DNA of 64,000 nucleotides from NCBI GenBank assembly GCA_021292105.1, contig CM037874.1:41901809-41965808 (forward strand), in the 5' to 3' direction. Below, in pieces: positions 1 through 10,852 of the stretch. Every line of letters begins with the position of its first letter. Within the stretch, counting starts at the first letter, position 1. The notes beneath the pieces were generated by a model. The model was not told the DNA's origin, made no database searches, and was given only the letters and a program-made list of their open reading frames with translations. This DNA is from Anadara kagoshimensis (lineage: Eukaryota; Mollusca; Bivalvia; Arcoida; Arcidae). Both the position numbers and the translations under genes were made by a program.

Positions 1-204
1 AATTTCTGATTTATTTATTTGTTTATTTATTTATTATCATCTCTAACCTGCTAGACATTTTGTAACCTGCTCGACATACTGTGTCCCAGCTCTAACTTAT
101 TTCTCAAATTAATTTCTTAATTATTTATTTATTTATTTATTTATTAACTAAGCAATAACATATTGTATCCCAGTTCTAAATTATTTCTCTGAACAATTTC
201 TGAT

Positions 205-259
<55 letters not shown>

Positions 260-608
260 TTATCATCTCTAACCTGCTAGACATTTTGTAACCTGCTCAA
301 CATACTGTGTCCCAGCTCTAACTTATTTCTCTGTAGAATTTCTTATTTATTTATTTATTTATTAACTGCTGACAAATGATGTCCCAGTTCTAACTTATTT
401 CTCAGAACAATTTCTGATTTATTTATTTGTTTATTTATTTATTATCATCTCTAACCTGCTAGACATTTTGTAACCTGCTCGACATACTGTGTCCCAGCTC
501 TAACTTATTTCTCAAATTAATTTCTTAATTATTTATTTATTTATTTATTAACTAAGCCCTTACATATTGTATCCCAGTTCTAAATTATTTCTCTGAACAA
601 TTTCTGAT

Positions 609-651
<43 letters not shown>

Positions 652-780
652 TTATCATCTCTAACCTGCTAGACATTTTGTAACCTGCTCAACATACTGT
701 GTCCCAGCTCTAACTTATTTCTCTGTAGAAATTCTGATTTATTTATTTATTTATCATTTATTTTTTTTTAATGTAGGCCC
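1..780. repeat. Higher-order tandem repeat with ATTT microsatellite blocks
   Basis: Blocks of (ATTT)n alternate with short unique modules such as CTAACCTGCTAGACATTTTG and GTCCCAGCTCTAACTTATTT. The whole pattern repeats: the sequence from position 1 recurs from 409, a period of about 408 bases, with a partial second copy ending near 745. The copies differ mainly in ATTT number. There is no coding potential. Confidence 0.9.
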
Positions 781-874
781 TATTTATTTATTCCTGTTGG
801 GGTCCTAAAGTATCTCCATCAACAAACACATGTCATATGATGTGTGCCAGATGAGGATGCCTGAAATCGATAAA

Positions 875-1090
875 TACAGTACAGACCTGTACAAAGTTTA
901 GCATCCAGCTAACGAATTAGTGCCGACAGTCCATATTGGTTCCTCGTTTGGTGTTTATATCGACAGCAGTTGCCATCTATCTCTCGGCAGCTTTTCGACC
1001 GCTACCTTTCCATATCTTGGGCACTCGGCAGTCGAGCTTTGACTTCTTTTGGTTGGCTTAGTGTTAAACTTTCGACAGGTCTGTACTGTA
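875..1090. mobile_element. Palindromic MITE, family A, copy 1
   Basis: The ends form an inverted repeat: ACAGTACAGACCTGT on the left and ACAGGTCTGTACTGTA on the right, with AAAGTTTA/TAAACTTTCGA next inside. About 215 bases with no ORF that could encode a transposase. The short frame starting at 1049 lies mostly in and beyond its right end and is not a gene. Family A recurs at 1732, 4934, 8984, 10266, 49832 and 51901. Confidence 0.8.
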
Positions 1091-1731
1091 CATTGCGTGT
1101 ACTGTGTATACAGTAGACAGTTGACCTATATATTTGACACGGGGAACGTTGTTTACGTCATTACGTTAGAACAATGTTTATCAAGGTCGCGGCCATATTT
1201 GTTTTCATTGACAACAAGACGTACTGAAATCATGCTGTTGGATTTTTGCGATTTTCGCATATTTAACCCTCATGCACCAGGTACGATAATTTACTGGCGT
1301 ATACTTTAATGATTTTCGGACATTGTATAAAAAATTCTAGGAAAATTATTCTTTACACAAAAAACGTACCAGTTTCAAAAATGGAGAAGAAATTTCTGTT
1401 GATTTTCAAAAGAAATCGGTTATCGTCGGGATATCAGTAATTTTAAGTAAATGTGGCGTTTTACCTCGGATATTTTGATACATGTAGAAAGTTTAGTTAA
1501 TTCCTCACACGCTTGCATCATATTCGTAGATAGAAATGTTAATTTTATGGTATAAAAACGATTCTGAAATTGGCGAATTTTTTTCAGGTTCAGACACTTG
1601 CCAAAAAGTAATCCCTTTTTATTTACCGCGGAAGGTCTCAAATTTTAAAACCAACGCACAATTTGGACTTGGCTATCCTACTGTTTGTGTACAAACAAGT
1701 TATTTTGATAAGAACCATCCGTGCATATAGT
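1091..1731. other. Intergenic/intronic, nothing recognised
   Basis: AT-rich sequence with short chance frames only. It probably lies in an intron of the carbonic anhydrase gene or just upstream of it. No exon for the missing N-terminus of that enzyme was found. Confidence 0.4.
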
Positions 1732-1951
1732 TACAGTAGAGACCTGTCGAAAGTTTAACACTGAGCTAACGAAAGGGATTTGAAGCTCGCTTGTCGAGCG
1801 AGTGATCGAGATATTTATTGAAAACTAGTGGTCGAAAAGTGACCGAGAGATAGAGGTTGTCAAGATAGAGCTAACGAGAACCCTAAATGACTGCCGGTTT
1901 GATCAGCGCTAGTTCGTAAGCTTAGTGTTAAATTTTCGACAGGTCTGTACT
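1732..1951. mobile_element. Palindromic MITE, family A, copy 2
   Basis: Left end ACAGTAGAGACCTGTCGAAA and right end TTCGACAGGTCTGTACT are inverted copies. AAAGTTTAACACTGAGCTAA near the left end mirrors TTAGTGTTAAATTTT near the right. About 220 bases, non-coding. Confidence 0.85.
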
Positions 1952-2416
1952 TTAGATAATCAAATCTATAACATTAAAATTTTCTCTAGGGGTTGTTCAT
2001 TTCTGTTACGACTTTGTGTCTATAAATTTAATGTACAGAATTTTACAAGACATAGAAACTGGAGATATATTATGAAAAATGACTGGGGTTCAATATTATT
2101 GTCAGTTTTCGCTGATTAATTAAGTTATTTTGAAAAGTCATGGAATATTAATTAGGGTTTAATTACAAAGTCCTCGATAAATCATTAACAGACAAAAATC
2201 AGACAATCCATTTTCTATCAACCCGAACTCTTCCTGGTTTTATTGTGGTTAACTTCCAATAGGCGGAATTCTTTGTGGTATATAGTTTAATATGTTAAAG
2301 GAAATAGGTCTAAGTTATACACAAAAAAGATTCTTGAAAACCTTTTGAAAGAACGAAAAATATGACAATGCTAAAGATTCCTTTACATATCCATTTACAC
2401 ATATAGTGTTATTTTT

Positions 2417-2459
<43 letters not shown>

Positions 2460-2835
2460 TATTTTTATTTATTTATTTATTTATTTATTATTTATTGTCT
2501 GATGGTTTTTTCACATTAAACTCTCAATTTGTTGTGGCTTACCGAAAATAAACACTATTTTAGAAGTGACAGTTCTCATAAAATTGTACAGCAACCCTCA
2601 TAACCCATTAGTATCAGTATAGTTATTAAATTAGTGCAAACTTTACAGAATTTTGTCCATTGAATTTGTCTATGACTTATTATATAGACTGATGTTTGAA
2701 CATTAGTCGAAAGTTTGAAATGTCATCATTTTAAGGTGGGTTTGATTGAACACTCGGTCTAGAGTACCGATATAACGTTTTTGATTGTATAATTTGTAAT
2801 ATTTATGATGTGCTATTTTAATTATTTTGATACAG
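1952..2835. other. Probable carbonic anhydrase intron with ATTT microsatellite
   Basis: Upstream of the first recognised carbonic anhydrase exon. It holds an (ATTT)n tract at about 2410-2490 and otherwise unremarkable AT-rich sequence. It ends at the acceptor TTTTGATACAG (AG at 2834-2835). Confidence 0.5.
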
Positions 2836-2981
2836 TTCAATTAACAATCGGGGGTGATGTAAGTGTAGCAGGCGGAAAGCTAACAGACAGGTACAAAACT
2901 GCTCAACTACACTTCCACTGGGGACGAACGGCAGCTTCTGGATCCGAACACACCCTAAACGGAAATGCATATCCAATGGAG
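2836..2981 (+). CDS. Carbonic anhydrase exon (zinc His 94/96 region)
   Basis: Acceptor TACAG ends at 2835 and the donor GTATGA starts at 2982. Entry phase needs one base from the previous exon; exit is phase 0 after PMEV's Glu. It encodes the segment with VSVAGGKL, QLHFHWG and GSEHT. The frame stays open upstream to a chance ATG at 2805, which should not be taken as the start. Confidence 0.9.
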
Positions 2982-5900
2982 GTATGAAGTCAAAGTTTAC
3001 ATGGTTGATAAATTCATTAAAGTTCAAATAAAGACCACCCGCGGCATCTAGGAAATATGGCCATTCTAGACAATTGGTCTTTATGTATAGGGTTTTTTTG
3101 TTGTTGTTGAAATATTAGGAAAAGGACATTCATTAAAGTACCGGTGTTGGTGGACAGGTGGTTTACATGTAGGTGGTCGATATAGTCAGAGTTTTTGTCT
3201 ATGATAATGTTTAAATGTTGTTAATTGTATGTACAATATGAAATGAAATATTTCGACAATAAGACCACTCGCGGCATTGTAAACAAAATAGAAAAACAAA
3301 ACTATTAATGCCAATACTGTTGAAGTCGTCTAGAATACATGGCATACTGAAAATTTACTGTCAGTACAGTACTCAGACACTTATAACTCCCACAAAACAC
3401 AATACATGGCATACTGAAAATTTACTGCCAGTACAGTACTCAGACACTTATAACTCCCACAAAACACAATACATGGCATACTGAAAATTTACTGCCAGTA
3501 CAGTACTCAGACACTTATAACTCCCACAAAACACAATACATGGCATACTGAAAATTTACTGCCAGTACAGTACTCTACGTGTATTCAAAAAGACGAATAA
3601 ACTGACTTGGTTATTCCTGGCAAAATTTGTGTTTAACAAGTTGTCAGAGAGCTAAATTCGGATCATTTCCGAGATAGAGCCAAATTTTCCCATACATGAA
3701 CCCATTCCCTGAATTAAATCCATATACATTTTTTAACCAATCAAACATTAAATTTGAGTTTTGATTTTGTTGTTTGGTTTTTAGGTACATTTTGTTAACT
3801 ACAACATTAAGTATGGCGGGTTAGGAAACGCAATTGACGAAAGTGATGGACTCGCTGTTCTTGGATTCTGGTTTGAGGTAAGAACAGTATTACATTACAT
3901 TTTATCTTGCCTGATATAAATTGTTATACTCCGGCGTCTTTATCGGCGTAAAATAAAGTTTCTGGTTTAACCAGTCTCTACAGCCTCAAAACATGCCCCG
4001 CGTCTGTAATAGAATCCAATGTTAAGTTTATAGACAACCTCTGTAATAGATGCTTTTATACAGGCGAGTTGTGGACAACCTCTGTAATAGATGCTTTCAT
4101 ACAGGCGAGTTGTGGACAACCTCTGTAATAGATGCTTTCATACAGACGAGTTGTGGGCAACCTCTGTAATAGATGCTTTCATACAGGCGAGTTGTGGACA
4201 ACCTCTGTAATAGATGCTTTCATACAGGCGAGTTGTGGACAACCTCTGTAATAGATGCTTTCATACAGGCGAGTTGTGGACAACCTCTGTAATAGATGCT
4301 TTCATACAGGCGAGTTGTGGACAACCTCTGTAATATATGCTTTCATACAGGCGAGTTGTGAACAACCTCTGTAATAGATGCTTTCATACAGGTGAGTTTT
4401 CGACAACCATTGTAATAGATGCTTTCATACCGGCGAGTTGTGGACAACCTCTGTAATAGATGCTTTCATACAGGCGAGTTGTCTGGCATCGTTTAATGAC
4501 AACCTCTGTAATAGATGCTTTCATACAGGCGAGTTGTCTGGCATCGTTTACTCTACTTTGATTTGTGCATTTTATAGAGAATTATTCCACTGTTTTCAGA
4601 CTTTAAGTAATTGGAACAATCTTGTTTAGTCAAAATGCTCGTCCATTATAATGACATTTATAGTTGTTTAATGTAGTGAATAAAGTGAATGTTTAATTCA
4701 CTTTTGTAAACTCAAAATTTCACAGTAGTGGCTGACATATAAACACCTCTAATAAAATGAAGGATATTCAGCTTTCATCTTACATATCTGGTGTATTTTC
4801 AGACCCCTTTTCTTGGGTTGACACTTTCCTGTATATCATTACATTGTAGTTTGAAATCATTCATGTTCGTGATTTCCTAATTTTCTTTGTTTTTATATTC
4901 ATCCTGGTCCACATTGTCACCCTGTCAACGAAGTACAGTACAGACCTGTCTAAAGTTTAACACTGGGCTCATAAAACAAAAAAGAGTCGAAGCTCGACTG
5001 TTGAGTGGTCGAGATATCGATAACTAATGGTCGAAAAGTTGCAGCGAGATAAATACTTATAGTTTCTGTAGAAAAGCTATTGAGATATAGCGGATTCGAC
5101 ACCAATTCCTTAGTTTAGTGTTAAACTTTCGACAGGTCTGTATATTAGTTATACCGGTGTTACAAACCTGCCTTGCATCATGAACTATCTCCTCTTTTGT
5201 TAGAGCCACGGATTTAACAGTATCTCTAGACCTATTCTTTTACTGACTGTTTCTTTTATTTTGTTTTCACAGATTTCAACAACTGACAACCCAAATTACA
5301 ACGCATTATTGAGTCAATTCAGCGGTGTCAAGTTTAACGGTAAACTATTATAGAGACTTTTACCTATCTCAGTTGGTAAGGTGCTCTCTTCATGTGTTGG
5401 AGGACATGGTTTCGAAGCCAGGTAGAGTCTGACCAAGACTGAAAATAGGCAGCGACTGTTCTTTGGACAATCATTCGGCATTCAGAAATGAAAGTCACGT
5501 GTACCTTAGTAAAAGACCCTAAAACATAGCCCTGGGCGCACTGCAAAGGTCAAATTTCTACCACTTCACCTTTAGCTGGTGACTTCTCGATATAAGTGAA
5601 ATTATCTTGGCTGGATCGTAAAATCCCCGATTCAATCAATCTTGGTAAGAATTAACTTTATTAATAAAGTCTTGAACATGACGGTGCTTAGTTTAATTTC
5701 AGCAGCGTGAAGCCATTGATGCTAAATTAATGTCACCATCCATGCCAGTATCAGTAATTTAACAGCAGGTCGAGTTAGTGATAAGATATTCAATAGCTTT
5801 CTGAATGTTGTAGCAATTGAATAAATCAGATTATTATATGGGCAATAATTTTGACCTTGTTCTGGTTGGCTGAGAACGTATTTTCCCATCCTGAATAAAT

Positions 5901-8802
5901 GGATAACTTATGATTATTAGATTTTTATTTCCTGAAAATTCATGTTTCAAATAATTGAACAAACTTCCAATGAATGAACAAAACATAATGGCTCAACTAG
6001 ACAAAGTCCACCGGTAGTATTTGTCACAGGAGTGACCAATAGATTTGTGGCATCATTTGGTGTTTTGGACCAATAGTTTTGTGGCATCATTTGGTGTTTT
6101 GGACCAATAGTTTTGTTGCATTATTTGGTGTTTTGGACCAATACAAGTAGTTTTGTGGCATTATTTGGTGTTGTGGACCAATAGTTTTGTCGCATTATTT
6201 GGTGTTTTGGACCAATACTTTTGTCGCATCATTTGGTGTTTTGGACCAATAGTTTTGTGGCATCATTTGGTGTTTTGGACCAATAGTTTTGTTGCATTAT
6301 TTGGTGTTTTGGACCAATACAAGTAGTTTTGTGGCATTATTTGGTGTTGTGGACCAATAGTTTTGTCGCATTATTTGGTGTTTTGGACCAATACTTTTGT
6401 CGCATCATTTGGTGTTTTGGTCCAATAGTTTTGCGGCATCATTTGGTGTTTTGGTCCAATAGTTTTGCGGCATCATTTGGTGTTAGTTTTGTGGCACCAT
6501 TGGTGTTTTGGTAGATCTGTATTGATATGCTGGCAGCATTTTAAGATAAATGGTATGTGTGCTTTACTGTAACCATCTTGTTGAAGTTATCTTAATATCT
6601 AAAGTATACAACGACATATCATATAAACAAATCAATTTTCCAGATGTGGAGCCAAGTACAAAAACACTAAATTGTACCCAGTGATACAGGCAGTGTATAT
6701 CTATAACATGCATCAGACCTGTCATGAATGATTAAACTATTTAAAATTATGACATCATCTGTTATTTCAGGTAAACAAGTAAACGTTACTGGTATTAACC
6801 TCCGTGGCCTCCTTCCATCAGACCTGAGTAATTACTACCGTTACCATGGAAGCCTGACAACACCTCCATGCTTCGAGTCAGTCACGTGGACATTGTTTAA
6901 TTCCAAAATCCCCATTTCAGAAAGACAGGTATGTGTTTTTGGGTTTGTAACATACAACAATGTACAGTGTTTGAAGTTTTTAGTCCTCGTTAGTCTAAGT
7001 GATTCGGCCTTTTTGGGGCCTTTAATTGGTCGATAGAATATACCAAAATTAAATCGAAAATTTGATCAGTGAACATCTGGTTTTATTTTTTATCTGGACA
7101 GTTTCTTCTGCAGAAATGTTAATTTTCATATAAATGACTTTATTTCCAAATAAAATATTTCGTAATTCTGTTAATTTTATGTCTATGCCATTACCATGGA
7201 AACATGAGTACACTATAAGAACCAACAGTTTTGTAGACAAAGAAGTATTTGGTCCTGCATTGCCCCGAATCCTTCAAGAAATAGAGTACAAAAATTGTGT
7301 TATAACAATTAACTGGTTTCTACAAATACTTGTATATTACAACATTTACTAGTCTGTTCCGTAATTATGTATAAGATGACGTCATTTATACACTCATTAC
7401 GTCATTTATAAATACATTTTCACTTCATATACTATAAACATATTTAATTTCGTGTGTATTTATTTTCGCGGTATAGGAAATTTAGACATATCCGCGTAGT
7501 TCAATTTTCGCGTTTTTGAAAAATGCACTATATAACACAATAAGCATAATATGATTTTCGCTGGTATTAATTTTTGCGTAAAACAAACGACCTTGAAGTA
7601 AGTGAAAATTAGTACACCGCGAAAATAAATACGTTTACCGTGTCATTTGTGGGTGTTTTGTGATGTAAAACATACGTTTGATATACTTGAGATATATATG
7701 GGAATCAATAGGTTATTATCTCATGAATCATATTATCAAAACCTTTATTTACCTAAATGATGACCTAATATGACATATAAATTATTTGATTTACTTTCCA
7801 TGTGTCAATGAATTTGTAATATATCACTTGTCAATGTTTTATTAATTGTCATATCAACAATCCTATTTTTGTATGTATTTCTCGTCGAGGATTACTCGCC
7901 CATGCATGTATTTAATGACAAAGGAACTGATCGTAAGAATGTTGTTGGCCGGACTGACTAGGTGGCTGATAAACGCGATTTCTGGAGTTAACTACTAGAA
8001 TTGGGATGGTCCTGTGTTAAAGCCCGATTTTGGCCGCTACAAACAAATAAATTATTAAAAATGATTGTAAAATAAGAGTATTGATATAAGATTGTTTTAT
8101 CATCATTCATTATCGTCATGATGTCCTAAGTCAGCCAACACAAGATTTCTGCCTTGAATTTCTTTAAAAAATCGCTACCTTGTTCATGACTTATCTAATA
8201 TTGCTGAAAAGTATGCATCAAATGGAGTGTATGAAATGTGGTCTGGATGGCTCTATACTCACAAGTGTTTGAAACATGGGATAGTTCTGAACTTACTGAT
8301 AGTTTGACGCTATCCCTAGATACCTTTTGGATTCTTTATCTAGTGTTCAAAGATTAGAGTTTTATTATTTCATTTTGTTTTTGGTATCAATAGGTGTTTA
8401 TCTAGCCTTGTTATTTATTTTCCTTTGTATTTCTTTGTTTTGTTTTTGGTTATTGTCCAATACATAATTTTCTTATGTTACAAACTATATATTCCATATT
8501 GTAAAATAGACTTAACTATATGTCCAAAAATAAATTAAATATGTTAATTTAGACCCCATTTATCTGGTTTCATTTTTGTCCCTTAACGTTATTTATGTCT
8601 GTTTCAGCTGCAGCAATTTAGATCTTTGTCAGAGGACAAAGCTCCAACAGAAAAAAGTTTAGTCAACAACTTCCGCCCTCTCCAGCCATTGAATAGTAGA
8701 AAGGTATACACGTCCAGTCCAGTCAGTGGCTCTTCACAAGTGATGTCCAGTGTGGCCTTAACTGGCCTTCTTGTACTAATAATTAGCCATATAAGATTGT
8801 GA
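2836..8802 (+). CDS. Alpha-carbonic anhydrase, GPI-anchored type (CA4/CA15-like), 3' five exons
   Basis: Zinc enzyme that reversibly hydrates CO2 to bicarbonate; this form is predicted to sit on the outer face of the plasma membrane. Exons are 2836-2981, 3785-3877, 5273-5339, 6771-6928 and 8608-8802, all with GT/AG junctions and matching phases, giving about 218 residues of the C-terminal two thirds. Visible motifs are QLHFHWG (first two zinc His), GSEHT, MEVHFVNYN (third zinc His and its Glu partner) and GSLTTPPC (threonine gate and substrate pocket). The usual His-Trp after the third ligand is Asn-Tyr here. The C-terminus, SSVALTGLLVLIISHIRL after a Ser/Gly-rich stretch, fits a GPI-attachment signal. 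The signal peptide and the exon carrying the proton-shuttle His were not found and are probably before position 1. Bivalve alpha-CAs often serve acid-base balance or shell formation; which applies here cannot be told. Confidence 0.93.
3334..3574. repeat. 67-bp minisatellite, 3.6 copies
   Basis: AATACATGGCATACTG recurs at 3334, 3401, 3468 and 3535, an exact 67-base period. The copies are nearly identical (one T/C change in the first). It lies in a carbonic anhydrase intron. Confidence 0.95.
3785..3877 (+). CDS. Carbonic anhydrase exon (zinc His 119 region)
   Basis: Preceded by a T-rich tract and TTTTTAG (AG 3783-3784), followed by GTAAGA. It encodes 31 residues in phase 0 on both sides: VHFVNYN, then ESDGLAVLGFWFE, a well-conserved alpha-CA strand. 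Confidence 0.92.
4033..4545. repeat. 41-bp minisatellite, about 12 copies
   Basis: The unit begins TGTAATAGATGCTTTCATAC and contains AGGCGAGTTGTGGACAACC. Early units are near identical. The last two gain TCTGGCATCGTTTA, which itself repeats, marking a more recent unequal exchange. It is intronic. Confidence 0.95.
4934..5143. mobile_element. Palindromic MITE, family A, copy 3
   Basis: Left TACAGTACAGACCTGTCTAA and right TTTCGACAGGTCTGTA are inverted. Inner matches are AAAGTTTAACACTGGGCT and TTAGTGTTAAACTTT. It lies in a carbonic anhydrase intron. Confidence 0.88.
5273..5339 (+). CDS. Carbonic anhydrase exon
   Basis: Acceptor TTTTCACAG ends at 5272 and the donor GTAAAC starts at 5340. It encodes ISTTDNPNYNALLSQFSGVK and the following residues, then splits a Gly codon with the next exon (phase 1). 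Confidence 0.9.
5355..5645 (+). mobile_element. tRNA-derived SINE, diverged copy
   Basis: A-box-like TATCTCAGTTGGTAAGGTGC and B-box-like GGTTTCGAAGCC are followed by the family body (GACTGTTCTTTGGACAATCA, GAAATGAAAGTCAC) and the tail TCTCGATATAAGTGAAAT. It is intronic, in the same orientation as the gene. Confidence 0.8.
6040..6512. repeat. About 34-bp minisatellite with higher-order structure
   Basis: Units carry CATCATTTGGTGTTTTGGAC followed by CAATAGTTTTGTGG. A block of several variant units, marked by GTTGCATTATTTGG and an ACAAGTAG insertion, recurs about 176 bases later (6115 and 6291). A 61-residue frame here is an artefact. It is intronic. Confidence 0.93.
6771..6928 (+). CDS. Carbonic anhydrase exon (threonine-gate region)
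   Basis: Acceptor GTTATTTCAG ends at 6770 and the donor GTATGT starts at 6929. It encodes KQVNVTGINLRGLLPSDL, then NYYRYHGSLTTPPCFESVTW, the most diagnostic alpha-CA motif, and ends KIPISERQ in phase 0. Confidence 0.95.
6929..8607 (+). other. Last carbonic anhydrase intron
   Basis: A 1.68-kb GT-AG intron. Apart from the inverted-repeat element at 7456-7632 it is AT-rich with no recognised feature. The acceptor is GTCTGTTTCAG. Confidence 0.85.
7456..7632. mobile_element. MITE-like inverted-repeat element
   Basis: Left GTATTTATTTTCGCGGT and right ACCGCGAAAATAAATAC are exact inverted copies enclosing about 140 bases with further partial symmetry. No coding capacity. It lies inside the last carbonic anhydrase intron. 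Confidence 0.75.
8608..8802 (+). CDS. Carbonic anhydrase terminal exon with GPI signal
   Basis: Encodes LQQFRSLSEDKAPTEKSLVN, then NFRPLQPLNSRKV, the usual C-terminal core of alpha-CAs. A Ser-rich linker and a hydrophobic tail follow, with stop TGA at 8800-8802. The hydrophobic end with no charged cytosolic tail favours a GPI anchor over a transmembrane helix. Confidence 0.93.
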   Translation: MQQFRSLSEDKAPTEKSLVNNFRPLQPLNSRKVYTSSPVSGSSQVMSSVALTGLLVLIISHIRL

Positions 8803-8983
8803 AGCCTTTACTAGTTAAATGACAACACGGTGACTTAAAGCAGCAGGCTTACAGCAAGGATACATCATGACAATCATATAGTGATATAGAAATTGAATTG
8901 TTCATCAATGTACAATTGAGTGCTATTATATATATATGATTCATTTTTTCGATGTAAAGTTTCTACAAGCCATAATATTAATG

Positions 8984-9207
8984 TACAGTACAGGCCTGTC
9001 GAAAGTTTAACACTAAGCCATCGAATAAGATAAGTGCTATCGGATAGGAAGCTCGGACCTTCGTTAGCTCGACAGTTTTTCGGCAGCTGTCATCTATCTC
9101 TCTACAGCTGTTTAGCCACTGACTATTGAAACCTCTGCCATTGACAGCTGAGCTACGACTCCTTTTCGTTACCTCGGTGTTAAACTTTCGACAGGTTTGT
9201 ACTGTAT
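8984..9207. mobile_element. Palindromic MITE, family A, copy 4
   Basis: Left TACAGTACAGGCCTGTCGAA and right TTCGACAGGTTTGTACTGTA are inverted. It lies 180 bases past the carbonic anhydrase stop, so it may be within the 3' UTR or just beyond. Confidence 0.88.
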
Positions 9208-9689
9208 GTTACATTGACTGTATGTATATTGTTATATTGTAAATGTCGATAAAATGTCAAAATGTACATATTTATGTCACCAAACTGACTTTTATGTTTT
9301 TGGAGATAATACATTAACAAAAGTTCATTTTTTTGTTTAAAAGTCCCAATATATGCAAACCATAATATTTATAGACCATCGGCCTAATTTGTCAACTGAT
9401 GTCAGATATGTTACTATTAAAAGATCTAAGAAAACCATTATTATGACTTATTGTGTAAACTTTTATTTGAAGCATAGATCTCATAGATTTCCATGAACAA
9501 TACATTATTAATAATCTCTTAAAGAGGAAAAATTGATGAACTCATGTCAAAATTAACCTCATTCCAATTCAGAAAGCAAGCATAACGCCCGGTTTTAAAT
9601 GAAGAACAAATTATATAAGAGTTATTATTTATGAATGATTAACACCAGGAATCATTCAGACCATGTTTTTTGTCCAGATGAGCAGTCAC
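9208..9689. other. Intergenic, nothing recognised
   Basis: AT-rich sequence with no long open frame or repeat identified. It may include the carbonic anhydrase 3' end; no convincing AATAAA was assigned. Confidence 0.4.
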
Positions 9690-9955
9690 ATCGGCCACAT
9701 TGGCAAACAAGATGAGGCAGTTTTATTGGTTTCTCAACACCTTCTTTTTCGAATGTGTAACATAATTATTTTCTCGGACATATTATTGAGTCCAGATGGG
9801 TAACTTTATTGCTTTCTAAAACACCTGTTTGTCCAAGTTTTTTTTAACTACTTGTTTAACCAAATTGGTAACTCTATTGCTTTCTTTAACATCTTGTTTA
9901 TCAAGGAGGGTAACCTTATTGCTTTCTCGAACGGTGTGTCGATGGTATTACTTAA
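9690..9955. repeat. Degenerate tandem repeat, about 60-70 bp unit
   Basis: The phrase GGTAACTTTATTGCTTTCT recurs with changes around 9700-9920, each time followed by a variant of ACATCTTGTTTATCAAG. The copies are strongly diverged. Confidence 0.65.
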
Positions 9956-10092
9956 AACGTTTGTTAATGCTCACTTATGACCCGGTGTATAGATCGTCCA
10001 CGGTCCAATGCATATGGTATTCTATGTCTGTAGCAGGGTAGATGCAACAAGCGTAAATAGGCGTGATTATATATATCGACAATATATGTAAT

Positions 10093-10265
10093 CAATTAAA
10101 AACAAACATACTAATCCGTGTCCGAATCACAATCCAGAAGCAAAGTTAAAAATTTGGAACTGACAAGTCAGGTTAGCCACGTGAACTTCCACCGGGAAAG
10201 TGAGGCCAGGTGCTCCGGAAAATCGGTATGCCAAAATGGCGATCTATATGACCAGCACAGTGATG
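10093..10265 (+). repeat. Interspersed repeat family R, 5' part
   Basis: Starts near AAAAACAAACATACTAATCC and continues TGTCCGAATCACAATCCAGA, then GTGAACTTCCACCGGGAAAG. The same order of phrases recurs at about 11383, 21766, 27538, 31334, 59395 and 61116 (+), and near 48885-49130 in reverse. This copy is interrupted by the family A MITE at 10266. Class unknown; no coding capacity. Confidence 0.75.
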
Positions 10266-10480
10266 TGCAGTGCAGACATGTCGAAAGTTTAACACAAAGC
10301 TAACGAAAATAAATCTATGCTCGCTGGTCGAGAGTCGATATTTGGATAACTAGTGATCGAAAAGCTGCCAAGAAATACGTAGATGCTGCTGGAAATCACC
10401 CGATATATTTCTAACATGCAATTCTGATTCGGCACTAATTCGTTAGCTTAGGTGTTAAACTTTCGTCAGGATTGTACTGT
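10266..10480. mobile_element. Palindromic MITE, family A, copy 5
   Basis: Left GTGCAGTGCAGACATGTCGA and right TCGTCAGGATTGTACTGT, with inner AAGTTTAACACAAAGCTAAC and TTAGCTTAGGTGTTAAACTT. More diverged than the other copies. Confidence 0.85.
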
Positions 10481-10852
10481 CCGTCAAAATATGGAAGGCA
10501 ACTTCACTGTGTAGCTGAAAACGTACACTTGGCAATGACCAGTGTACCCAACAACACTGTTAAACATTATTGAATATACTCACGATTTCGGAAGTAGGTG
10601 TCTCTGGTGTCTAGTGGTGTTGTTAAAGTACTTTTGAGGATCCCAAATCATTTGATTACTAAAATGATGGCCACAAAAGCAATGCTTTGTTCGCACTTCA
10701 CTATTCGCTGGCTTTGGTTTTTCTCCTGTACTAGTATAGAGGCGGTCAGTTCTAGGACGACGAAGAAAGTCAACGAACTATGGCAATCAAACTGGCAAAG
10801 TTTCTCCATTAGGATCTGGCCTATATAATTGGATTCTAACCTATACGACCAC

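Noticed and set aside
2805..2835. ATG at 2805 as a start for the carbonic anhydrase
   Set aside because: The segment before 2836 is intron ending in an acceptor; alpha-CAs need about 70 more N-terminal residues, and none of their motifs are here.
4033..4545. Regular repeats that might suggest a CRISPR array
   Set aside because: Units are contiguous with no unique spacers, lie in an intron, and the window is eukaryotic.
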